20,089 bases of DNA from Maritimibacter sp. GTDB lineage: Bacteria; Pseudomonadota; Alphaproteobacteria; Rhodobacterales; Rhodobacteraceae. The DNA lies in assembly GCA_003520545.1 (NCBI GenBank), contig DOUP01000277.1:194-20282 (forward strand). Reading direction: 5' to 3'. The first letter of the stretch is position 1. The number at the start of each line of letters is the position of its first letter. This document shows, one piece after another, positions 7,438 to 13,846 of this stretch. A program made the position numbers and the translations under genes. The notes under the pieces were generated by a model. The model ran no database searches. It was not told the DNA's origin and saw only the letters and a list, made by a program, of their open reading frames with translations.

Positions 7438-7446
7438 AACCTCTGC

Positions 7447-8349
7447 ATGACAGAATGGATTACCGGTCTCGAAGGGACTGAGGCCGGGCATACGGTTGCC
7501 CTCATCCTTGCGCTGCTGGCCGCCGTGCTGCACGCGTTTTTCGGTGCGCTCCAGAAGGGGCGGCACGATCCGTGGCTGTCGCGTGGTGCGATTGATTTTG
7601 CCTATGGGATCATGGCCGCGCCCATCGCGCTTTTCATCGTGCCTTGGCCTGCGCCGGAGCTGATCCCGCTGTTCATCCTGATCTGGGCCGTTCATATCGG
7701 TTACAAGGCTTCGCAGGCCTTTACCTATACGCTGGGGAGCTACACGGTGGTTTACCCGGTGGTGCGCGGGACCGGGCCGCTGTTCACGGTGATCGGGGCC
7801 GGGTTCCTGTTTGGCGAGCATTTCAACCTGGTGCAATGGCTGGGCGTCGGGCTTCTGGTCAGCGCGATCTACGGGCTGGGGCTTTACAACCTGCGCCACT
7901 GGCAGGTGAACCGCGACACGTTGAAACCGGCGCTCGCAATGGCCGTGCTGACGGGGTTGTTCGTCGCCGCCTATACGACCATCGACGCCTACGGTATCCG
8001 CGCGACGCCCAACCCGTTCACCTTCCTCGCGTGGTTTTTCATGATCGACGGGCTGACCTTTCCGGTCGTCGCACTGATCCGGTATCGGCGGATGGAGGTG
8101 CGTCCCGCGCTGGGGCCGCTCGCGGTACGCGGGTTCATCGGGGGCATTGTCGCCTACCTGTCCTTCGGGTCGATCATGCTGGCGACGCGGCTTGACGATG
8201 TCGGGCAGGCGGCGGTGCTGCGGGAGACCTCGACGGTCTTTGCGGCCCTCATCGGATGGCTGGTCCTGGGCGAGAGCACGGGGCCGCGGCGCGTCTTCCT
8301 CATGGCGATGATCGCTTTGGGGGCTGTAATCGTCGAAATGGGTGGTTAG
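7447..8349 (+). CDS. EamA-family (DMT superfamily) membrane transporter
   Basis: The 300-residue protein has about ten hydrophobic helices arranged as two EamA-like halves (about 15-150 and 160-298). The second half ends in the typical LRETSTVFAALIGWLVLGES and a final helix ending IVEMGG. EamA proteins export or import small metabolites; the substrate cannot be predicted. The start is 9 nt after the preceding stop, with no clear ribosome-binding site, suggesting coupling to the 179-residue gene. yciB follows 41 nt downstream, an arrangement repeated in related genomes. Confidence 0.9.
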   Translation: MTEWITGLEGTEAGHTVALILALLAAVLHAFFGALQKGRHDPWLSRGAIDFAYGIMAAPIALFIVPWPAPELIPLFILIWAVHIGYKASQAFTYTLGSYTVVYPVVRGTGPLFTVIGAGFLFGEHFNLVQWLGVGLLVSAIYGLGLYNLRHWQVNRDTLKPALAMAVLTGLFVAAYTTIDAYGIRATPNPFTFLAWFFMIDGLTFPVVALIRYRRMEVRPALGPLAVRGFIGGIVAYLSFGSIMLATRLDDVGQAAVLRETSTVFAALIGWLVLGESTGPRRVFLMAMIALGAVIVEMGG

Positions 8350-8390
8350 ATAGGGCTGATCCAAGCACGAGCCAGAGGCGTATGGTCACT

Positions 8391-9038
8391 ATGAGCGATA
8401 CAATCCAGACCAGCGGCGACACGCCCGAAAAGAAACCGAACCCGTGGTTGCGGGGGATTATCGAATACGGGCCGATCATCGCCTTTTTCATCGGCTACAT
8501 GATCGTGCGCGATGGCACCTTCACGCTCTTCGAGCGGGAATTCGACGGGATCGTCGTGGTGACGATGTTCTTTATTCCGCTGCAAACCCTGTCCACGTAT
8601 CTGATCTACCGGATGACCGGGAAAATCTCGGCCATACAGGTCGCGACCGTGGTGTTGGTCATCATCATGGGCGGCATCACGATCTGGCTAAACGATGAGC
8701 GGTTCATCAAGATGAAACCGACGATCCTCTACGTGTTCTTCTTCGCCGTGCTGATGTTCGGCCTCGTGCAGGGCAAATCCTATCTGCGGGCGGTCATGGA
8801 CCATACCGTGCCGATGCAGGATGAGGGTTGGATGAAGCTCACATGGCGCGTGGCCCTCTTTTTCGGGGGGCTGGCCGTGGCGAACGAGGTTATCTGGCGG
8901 ACCATGTCCACGGACGCCTGGGTGAACTTCAAGACCTTCGGCCTCCCGGCGCTGATCTTCGTGTTCTTCATGACCCAGTCGGGACTGTTTTCGAAATACG
9001 GGATCGAAGACGACGCGGAAGAAGACGGCACGTCCTGA
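8391..9038 (+). CDS. yciB: Inner-membrane-spanning protein YciB / septation protein A (IspZ)
   Basis: The 215-residue protein has about five to six membrane helices and matches YciB/IspZ. Family features are YGPIIAFFIGYM, the KPTILYVFFFAVLMFG segment, DEGWMKLTWRVALFFGGLAVANEVIW and STDAWVNFKTFGLPAL near the C-terminus. YciB is an inner-membrane protein linked to cell envelope synthesis and septation; its molecular activity is not settled. ATG 8391 gives MSDTIQT; an in-frame ATG at 8382 is also possible because AGAGG at 8374-8378 fits neither start perfectly. The C-terminus is acidic. It is convergent with the sulfotransferase-like gene, with only 13 nt between the stops. Confidence 0.93.
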   Translation: MSDTIQTSGDTPEKKPNPWLRGIIEYGPIIAFFIGYMIVRDGTFTLFEREFDGIVVVTMFFIPLQTLSTYLIYRMTGKISAIQVATVVLVIIMGGITIWLNDERFIKMKPTILYVFFFAVLMFGLVQGKSYLRAVMDHTVPMQDEGWMKLTWRVALFFGGLAVANEVIWRTMSTDAWVNFKTFGLPALIFVFFMTQSGLFSKYGIEDDAEEDGTS

Positions 9039-9051
9039 CCAGCACGCGGCG

Positions 9052-10197
9052 TCAGCGTCGCAGCATGTCTTGACGAAAGCCGTGTTCGTCCGGATCAACG
9101 GGTGCAGTTCGGGGGGTGGTTCTCCAGATCGCGTTGCGTCGGCGTTGCCAGCGGGCGCGCTTGACGGCGGAGCGATAAAGCCGGGCCATGAGGACGTCGA
9201 CCGGGGCGCGGCGGTGGCGAAAGACTTTCATCTCGTTGAGCAGGGCGCCGAGTTGTGCGCGGGTGGTCGAGTCTATACGATTGAGTTCCTCTCCGAGCGG
9301 GCGACCTTTCATTTCTTGAGCGGCGGCTTCGACTTCGGGCCGGAAATCTATGCCGGTGTGTTGGACCACCCAACCCAAGGTCGCGCGCATTTCGGACGTG
9401 TCGCTGAGGCAGGCAATCGGGGTCGTGAAAGCCGGACCGGAGATCGTGTCGCGCAGGCGAAGATTGAGGTCCGTGTAGGCGGCGATGTGGTCGGCGGTTT
9501 TGGGGGACGCGTTGTGAAGGCGGTTGAGCTGCCACAAGAGCCGCACGCAGCCGTCCGGCAGGGCCGTGTTGGTGCGTTTCTCAGAGATCTTCACAGGATC
9601 GACGCCTGCCCAGTCACAGAAATCGGTGAAGACGTTGCCATCCTTCAATGTTGAGGGCGTGAATTTGCGAAAGGTGAACTGGTCACGGGGCAGGAGGTCG
9701 AGCCAGGGTGTCAGCGCCGCTTGGTATTCGGGAGCGGGCATCACTGGCTCTGACAGAAGCATTTCCTTGACGTGCTGCTGAAAGAAAGAGCCGGGAAGGG
9801 TGATCGGGTCGCGCAGGTAGCAAAGCACCTCGATGTGCCGCCCGGACGGTGCCACGGTGTCGAGAAACTGGCCGACCGCTTTGTGGTCGAAGGTCGAAAA
9901 GGCCTCGCCCGAGACGATGAGATCCTGGGCGGGGTGTTCAAGCTCTTCAAGGAAGGCACGCAGCTCGCCGGTGCCGGGCACCGGCTGGGCGCCGGGGGCG
10001 AGTGAGGCCATCACCGGGGCGATGTCCTGCTCGAATGGGATGCGCAGGTGATAGCCGTGGTTCGGCGCGAGCGCGATCGTGGCGTAGCGGGTGCGGTCGG
10101 CGTCCACGAAGCCTTTGAAGCTTTCCTGAATCGAGCTTGAGCCGGTCTTATGCATCCCGATGTGCAAAAGAAGCCGACGCGCACCACTTGCCGTCAT
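9052..10197 (-). CDS. Sulfotransferase-like P-loop protein
   Basis: The 381-residue product has the PAPS-binding signature of sulfotransferases: the 5'-phosphosulfate loop LLLHIGMHKTGSSSIQ (10-24), a 3'-phosphate-binding segment VSGEAF (95-100) and CYLRDP followed by Ser137 and QQHVKEML. These enzymes move sulfate from PAPS to hydroxyl or amino groups of carbohydrates, lipids or peptides; the acceptor here is unknown. No signal peptide or membrane helix is seen. The C-terminus is very basic (RSAVKRARWQRRRN). Its ATG at 10197 overlaps the stop of the glutathione transferase gene as ATGA, so translation is probably coupled. A longer frame upstream lies inside that gene and is not used. Confidence 0.85.
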   Translation of the reverse strand: MTASGARRLLLHIGMHKTGSSSIQESFKGFVDADRTRYATIALAPNHGYHLRIPFEQDIAPVMASLAPGAQPVPGTGELRAFLEELEHPAQDLIVSGEAFSTFDHKAVGQFLDTVAPSGRHIEVLCYLRDPITLPGSFFQQHVKEMLLSEPVMPAPEYQAALTPWLDLLPRDQFTFRKFTPSTLKDGNVFTDFCDWAGVDPVKISEKRTNTALPDGCVRLLWQLNRLHNASPKTADHIAAYTDLNLRLRDTISGPAFTTPIACLSDTSEMRATLGWVVQHTGIDFRPEVEAAAQEMKGRPLGEELNRIDSTTRAQLGALLNEMKVFRHRRAPVDVLMARLYRSAVKRARWQRRRNAIWRTTPRTAPVDPDEHGFRQDMLRR

Positions 10198-10892
10198 CGT
10201 TTGAAGAGCACCTTTTGCGCGTCCTTGTCGTCTTGAAGCCGCTTGCGGTGTTCCTTGCCGACGGCCATGCCGCGTTTGACCGCGTCGCGGGCACCGACGG
10301 TGTCGAGCCAACGAGCGAGGTTGGGTTTGTCGTCGAGCGTCTGTTCCTGGTTCTCCCACAGCGAGGCCCAGCCGTAGCAGGCCATGTCTGCGATAGAATA
10401 GAAATCGCCCGCGAGGTATTCGGTTTCGCCCAATCGGGTGTCCATGACCTTGTAAAGCCGCCCGGTTTCGGTGCGGTAGCGGTCCTTGGCGTAAGGCAGG
10501 TCGTTTGGCGGGTCCATCGCGGGGGCGTAGTTCAGGAAGTGGTGCGCCTGTCCGGCCATCGGGCCAAGGCCACCCATTTGCCACATCAGCCATTGGTCCA
10601 CCGCGATCCGGTCGCGTTCCGTGGGGCCGCAGAATTTGCCGGTTTTGCGGGCAAGGTATTGCAGGATTGCGCCCGACTCGAAGATCGAGATCGGCAGGTC
10701 ATCGGGGCCGTCCGGGTCGATGATCGCGGGCATCCTGTTGTTGGGCGCGATGCGCAGGAAGTCCGGCTCGAACTGTTCGCCTTTGCCGATGTTCACGTAT
10801 TTCACGGTATAGGGCAGGCCCATCTCTTCCAGGGCGATGGTGATTTTCCAGCCGTTGGGCGTAGGCCAGTAGTAAAGTTCGATGTCCGACAT
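10194..10892 (-). CDS. Glutathione S-transferase, YfcG/Nu-class-like
   Basis: The 232-residue protein has a thioredoxin-like N-domain (1-85) and an all-helical C-domain. It starts LYYWPTPNGWKITIALEE, the TPNG form typical of YfcG/Ure2p-like Nu-class enzymes, with Asn13 in the expected glutathione-contact place. NNRMPAI (51-57) holds the cis-proline, and FESGAI (71-76) holds the Glu-Ser pair that binds the gamma-glutamyl group. Such enzymes show disulfide reductase activity with glutathione. The ATG at 10892 is fixed by an AGGAGGA site just upstream on the minus strand. It is the first gene of a two-gene unit with the sulfotransferase-like protein. Confidence 0.92.
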   Translation of the reverse strand: MSDIELYYWPTPNGWKITIALEEMGLPYTVKYVNIGKGEQFEPDFLRIAPNNRMPAIIDPDGPDDLPISIFESGAILQYLARKTGKFCGPTERDRIAVDQWLMWQMGGLGPMAGQAHHFLNYAPAMDPPNDLPYAKDRYRTETGRLYKVMDTRLGETEYLAGDFYSIADMACYGWASLWENQEQTLDDKPNLARWLDTVGARDAVKRGMAVGKEHRKRLQDDKDAQKVLFKR

Positions 10893-10973
10893 TGAGTCCT
10901 CCTGTTGAGATCAGGATGACAGACATGCGGCCAAGGGCAAGAGGCGGGCGCTCACAACCACGGGTGCCGACGC

Positions 10974-11000
10974 TTGACGAAAGCGGCGCGTGGGGCTAAT
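10974..11000 (+). promoter_or_regulatory. Probable sigma-70 promoter for the metZ riboswitch transcript
   Basis: TTGACG at 10974-10979 is a good -35 box, also readable as the alphaproteobacterial CTTGAC (10973-10978). GCTAAT at 10995-11000 is a fair -10 box with a 15-16 nt spacer. Transcription would start near 11006, only a few bases before the aptamer, which is consistent with the riboswitch. The position is inferred, not shown. Confidence 0.5.
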
Positions 11001-11008
11001 CGGGCGTC

Positions 11009-11091
11009 GTGGCGATTTGTTTACCGGATTGCGGGCCACTGGGGTATTCAAGGTGTTGAATATGAACCCAAAAACATGCCGCTAAAGAGGT
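11009..11091 (+). ncRNA. SAM-II riboswitch aptamer (SAM-alpha, metA motif)
   Basis: The SAM-II signature is present in order. The P1 5' strand is GTGGC (11009-11013), followed by GATTTG, TTTACC (11020-11025), GGA and TTGC (11029-11032). The P1 3' strand is GCCAC (11035-11039), and the pseudoknot strand is GCTAAAGAGGT (11081-11091). ACC can pair with the final GGT, and TTGC with GCTAA, forming the H-type pseudoknot P2 of this class. SAM-II senses S-adenosylmethionine and represses methionine-synthesis genes in alphaproteobacteria. The gene behind it is metZ, as expected. An extra hairpin lies inside the loop between P1 and P2 (11040-11070). The match to conserved loop bases makes this call strong. 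Confidence 0.92.
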
Positions 11092-11101
11092 CGAGGACGC
11101 G

Positions 11102-11135
11102 AAAACGCCCCCGGCTTTCCGGTTGGGCGTTTTTT
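11102..11135 (+). terminator. Intrinsic terminator of the SAM-II riboswitch (expression platform)
   Basis: AAAACGCCC (11102-11110) pairs with GGGCGTTTT (11125-11133), and inside it CCGG (11111-11114) pairs with CCGG (11119-11122). A T-run covers 11130-11135. The hairpin begins 11 nt after the aptamer and ends 14 nt before the metZ start, the layout of a transcription-termination platform. Confidence 0.88.
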
Positions 11136-11138
11136 GTT

Positions 11139-11145
11139 GGGAGAA
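11139..11145 (+). promoter_or_regulatory. Ribosome-binding site deciding the metZ start
   Basis: GGGAGAA ends 4 nt before ATG 11150. It lies just after the terminator, so the in-frame GTG at 11123, which is inside the terminator hairpin, is not the start. Confidence 0.7.
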
Positions 11146-11149
11146 CGAC

Positions 11150-12328
11150 ATGGCGAAATGGTCGAAACGCACCGCGGCGGTGCATGGCGGGACGCGGCGC
11201 AGCCAGTATGGCGAGCTGTCGGAGGCCATGTTCATGACGCAGGCCTTTTGCTACCCCTCCGCCGAAGCCGCCGAAGCGCGGTTCGTCGAGGCCGGTGATG
11301 ACGAGTTTATCTACGCCCGCTACGGCAACCCGACCAACCGGATGTTCGAGGACCGGATCGCCGGGCTTGAGGGCACCGAGGACGGCTTTGCTTGCACGTC
11401 CGGCATGGCCGCCGTGAGCGGCGCGCTTATGGCGCTGACCAAGGCGGGCGACCACGTGGTGTCGTCGCGCGCGCTGTTCGGGTCTTGTCTTTACGTGCTG
11501 GAGGAGGTGCTGGGCCGCTTCGGTGTCGAGATCACCCTGGTCGACGGCACCGACAACGCGGCCTGGGACGCGGCGATTCGTCCCGACACGCGATTGGTGT
11601 TCCTCGAGTCGATTTCCAATCCGACGCTGGAGGTCGTGGACCTCGCCCATGTGGTCAAGGTTGCCCATGCGAACGATGCGCTGGTCGTGGTGGATAACGC
11701 GATGATTACACCGGTGTTTTCCTATGCCGCCGATATGGGCGCGGACCTCGTCGTCTATTCCACCACCAAGCATGTGGACGGACAGGGGCGGATGCTGGGC
11801 GGGGCGATCTGTGGCTCCAAAGAGCTGATCCGCGGGCCAATCGAAACCTATATGAAACACACCGGCGGGGCGATTAATCCATTCGCGGCCTGGACACATC
11901 TGAAGGCCCTGGAGACCATGGATCTGCGCGTGCGTGCACAGTCAGCGACCGCAGCCCTGCTTGCCGAGAGACTTTCGGGTCACGAAAAACTGAGCGCTGT
12001 GCGCTTTCCGACCGACCCGAACCACCCGCAGTACGCGCTGGCCATGCGCCAGGCTCCCTCGGGCGGCACGGTCTTGGCCTTCGAAGTCAAGGGCGGCAAG
12101 GAGGCGGCGTTCAAGTTCCAGAACGCCTTGGAATTCGTGATTATTTCCAACAATTTCGCGGATGCGAAATCCATCGCGACTCACCCGGCGACCACCACGC
12201 ACCAACGGCTTCCACAGGATCAGAAAGACCTTCTGGGCATCAGTGACGGGCTGATCCGGTTCTCGTGCGGATTGGAAGACCCCGAGGACATCCTCGCCGA
12301 CATCGAACAGGCGCTTTCAGTAATCTAG
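11150..12328 (+). CDS. metZ: O-succinylhomoserine sulfhydrylase
   Basis: The enzyme converts O-succinylhomoserine and sulfide to homocysteine, the direct-sulfhydrylation route to methionine, using pyridoxal phosphate. The 392-residue product is a full-length Cys/Met-metabolism PLP enzyme. It has YARYGNPTN (55-63), TSGMAAVSGAL (83-93), ESISNPTLEV, DNAMITPV, and YSTTKHVDGQGR with the PLP-binding lysine at 208. The exact split between MetZ, cystathionine gamma-synthase and related enzymes needs a tree, but this N-terminus (HGGTRRSQYGELSEAMFMTQ) is typical of MetZ. It is preceded by a SAM-II riboswitch and terminator, so it should be switched off when SAM is plentiful. Confidence 0.92.
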   Translation: MAKWSKRTAAVHGGTRRSQYGELSEAMFMTQAFCYPSAEAAEARFVEAGDDEFIYARYGNPTNRMFEDRIAGLEGTEDGFACTSGMAAVSGALMALTKAGDHVVSSRALFGSCLYVLEEVLGRFGVEITLVDGTDNAAWDAAIRPDTRLVFLESISNPTLEVVDLAHVVKVAHANDALVVVDNAMITPVFSYAADMGADLVVYSTTKHVDGQGRMLGGAICGSKELIRGPIETYMKHTGGAINPFAAWTHLKALETMDLRVRAQSATAALLAERLSGHEKLSAVRFPTDPNHPQYALAMRQAPSGGTVLAFEVKGGKEAAFKFQNALEFVIISNNFADAKSIATHPATTTHQRLPQDQKDLLGISDGLIRFSCGLEDPEDILADIEQALSVI

Positions 12329-12430
12329 GCGACGTGTTTGATGATCCAGACTGCAAAACGAGGCGTATGGTGGTAAACATAGCATCCTGACCCCATATTC
12401 GGGGCACAGAACGGACCGGGAGGGCCCGCC
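12329..12430 (+). other. metZ-folE2 spacer
   Basis: A short hairpin, CCCC-atattc-GGGG (12391-12404), and a GGGAGGG ribosome-binding site (12418-12424) are visible. I looked for a Zur-type inverted repeat (GTTATA/TATAAC form), which controls folE2 in some bacteria, and found none. No clear terminator follows metZ. Confidence 0.4.
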
Positions 12431-13534
12431 ATGAACCATCTGACGCCCAAGATGACCGCTGCACCGGATTTGGATGCCGCGCGCGATGCTCTTGAGACCT
12501 TGCGCGACTGGGCGCGGGGCGCGACGCCGGAGGAAGTGGCTGCTCTGGACCCCTCCGTGGCGCGTCTGTTGCCCGAAACCGAAGTCTCGAATTACCCGAT
12601 GTTGAAGCGGGTGTACCCTGAGAATTTCGAGGTGACGCCCGAATACAAGGCGTCGCTGCCCGACCTTCAGAACGGCCCCGCCTCGCTCATCCAGGGCGAG
12701 AAACAGGAAATCCAGCACGTCGGGATTTCGAATTTCCGCCTGCCGCTGCGGTATCATACCCGAGACAACGGTGACCTGACGCTGGAGACCAGCGTGACCG
12801 GAACCGTGAGCCTCGAAGCGGAGAAGAAGGGCATTAACATGAGCCGCATCATGCGGTCGTTTTATGCCCATGCGGAGAAGACCTTTTCTTTCGAGGTGAT
12901 CGAAGCCGCTCTCGATGACTACAAGACCGATCTGCAGAGCCTGGATGCCCGGATCGAGATGTCGTTTTCCTTCCCCGTGAAAATCGAAAGCCTGCGTTCC
13001 GGGCTTCAGGGGTATCAATACTACGATATCGCCCTGGAGCTTGTCGAAACCGGCGGGGTGCGGCGCAAGTTCATGCACCTCGATTACGTCTATTCCTCGA
13101 CCTGTCCCTGTTCGCTGGAACTGTCGGAACATGCGCGCCAGTCGCGGGGGCAGTTGGCCACGCCGCACAGCCAGCGATCGGTGGCGCGCGTATCGGTGGA
13201 AATGGCGCCGGACCAGTGCTGCCTTTGGTTCGAAGACCTGATCGACCTGTGCCGGGCCGCCGTTCCGACGGAAACCCAGGTGATGGTGAAGCGGGAAGAC
13301 GAACAGGCTTTCGCCGAGTTGAACGCGGCCAACCCGATTTTCGTGGAGGATGCGGCACGGCTTTTCACCGAGCAGCTGAAGACCGATGCCCGGATCGGTG
13401 ACTTCCGGGTGGTGGCGAGCCACCAGGAAAGCCTGCACAGCCACGATGCGGTGTCGATCCTCACCGAAGGGCCGACATTTGCCGCACAGTCGCTCGATCC
13501 GCGTCTGTTTTCGACCCTGATCCACGGCACCTGA
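12431..13534 (+). CDS. folE2: GTP cyclohydrolase FolE2 (type IB)
   Basis: FolE2 converts GTP to 7,8-dihydroneopterin triphosphate, the first step of tetrahydrofolate and queuosine precursor synthesis. It is the alternative to zinc-dependent FolE and can use other metals. The 367-residue product has all the family hallmarks: KKGINMSRIMRS (132-143), YSSTCPCSLELSEHARQSRG from 221 with Cys225 and Cys227, ATPHSQRS (243-250) and ASHQESLHSHDAVS (329-342). The active-site Cys and His motifs are intact. The N-terminus is somewhat extended by an Ala-rich helix. ATG 12431 is supported by GGGAGGG six nt upstream. It probably has its own promoter, as it lies about 100 nt after metZ. Confidence 0.95.
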   Translation: MNHLTPKMTAAPDLDAARDALETLRDWARGATPEEVAALDPSVARLLPETEVSNYPMLKRVYPENFEVTPEYKASLPDLQNGPASLIQGEKQEIQHVGISNFRLPLRYHTRDNGDLTLETSVTGTVSLEAEKKGINMSRIMRSFYAHAEKTFSFEVIEAALDDYKTDLQSLDARIEMSFSFPVKIESLRSGLQGYQYYDIALELVETGGVRRKFMHLDYVYSSTCPCSLELSEHARQSRGQLATPHSQRSVARVSVEMAPDQCCLWFEDLIDLCRAAVPTETQVMVKREDEQAFAELNAANPIFVEDAARLFTEQLKTDARIGDFRVVASHQESLHSHDAVSILTEGPTFAAQSLDPRLFSTLIHGT

Positions 13535-13846
13535 TCGGAGGATCCGCGTGCATCCGGCCGCCACTGGCGGCGGTTAGCCGGTTGCCGGGTCTCCGCCTGC
13601 GGGGAAGTCCCGTGTCCTGCACCGCGTGAAGTCGCCCGGAATGGCAGCCGCAACCGCACCGTGCGGCCAGCACCTTTCATGGTTGTCCAAGAAAACACCG
13701 ACCTCCCGTCCTGCTTTGCGCGAGACGCAGATTGGGCACCATCCGGCCAAATTCTAACCATTATCACGGGACACTTTCGGTCTTTGTAAACTACGTGGCT
13801 GAAAAATGGGCCGTCTTGGCGGCAAAGTAAAAACCGGGAGGCCCGA
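13535..13846. other. 312-nt intergenic region before the RTX-Hint gene
   Basis: No gene is seen here. A 6-bp hairpin GCCGCC-act-GGCGGC (13557-13571) follows folE2 and may help end its transcript, but lacks a T-run. Several smaller GC inverted repeats fill 13590-13650. The right part (13750-13830) is relatively AT-rich and is the likely promoter region for the RTX gene, though I cannot pick a secure -35/-10 pair. GGGAGG at 13836-13841 is the ribosome-binding site. Confidence 0.5.

Noticed and set aside
6457..8364. 635-codon open frame on the minus strand
   Set aside because: It is antisense to ftsY, the 179-residue gene and the EamA permease, which are all better supported; its composition is that of a shadow frame.
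10198..10593. N-terminal extension of the sulfotransferase frame
   Set aside because: It overlaps the glutathione transferase gene and encodes basic, low-complexity sequence; the ATG at 10197 precedes the P-loop properly.
12329..12430. Possible Zur box or folate riboswitch before folE2
   Set aside because: No Zur-like inverted repeat or known riboswitch consensus could be found in the 102-nt spacer.
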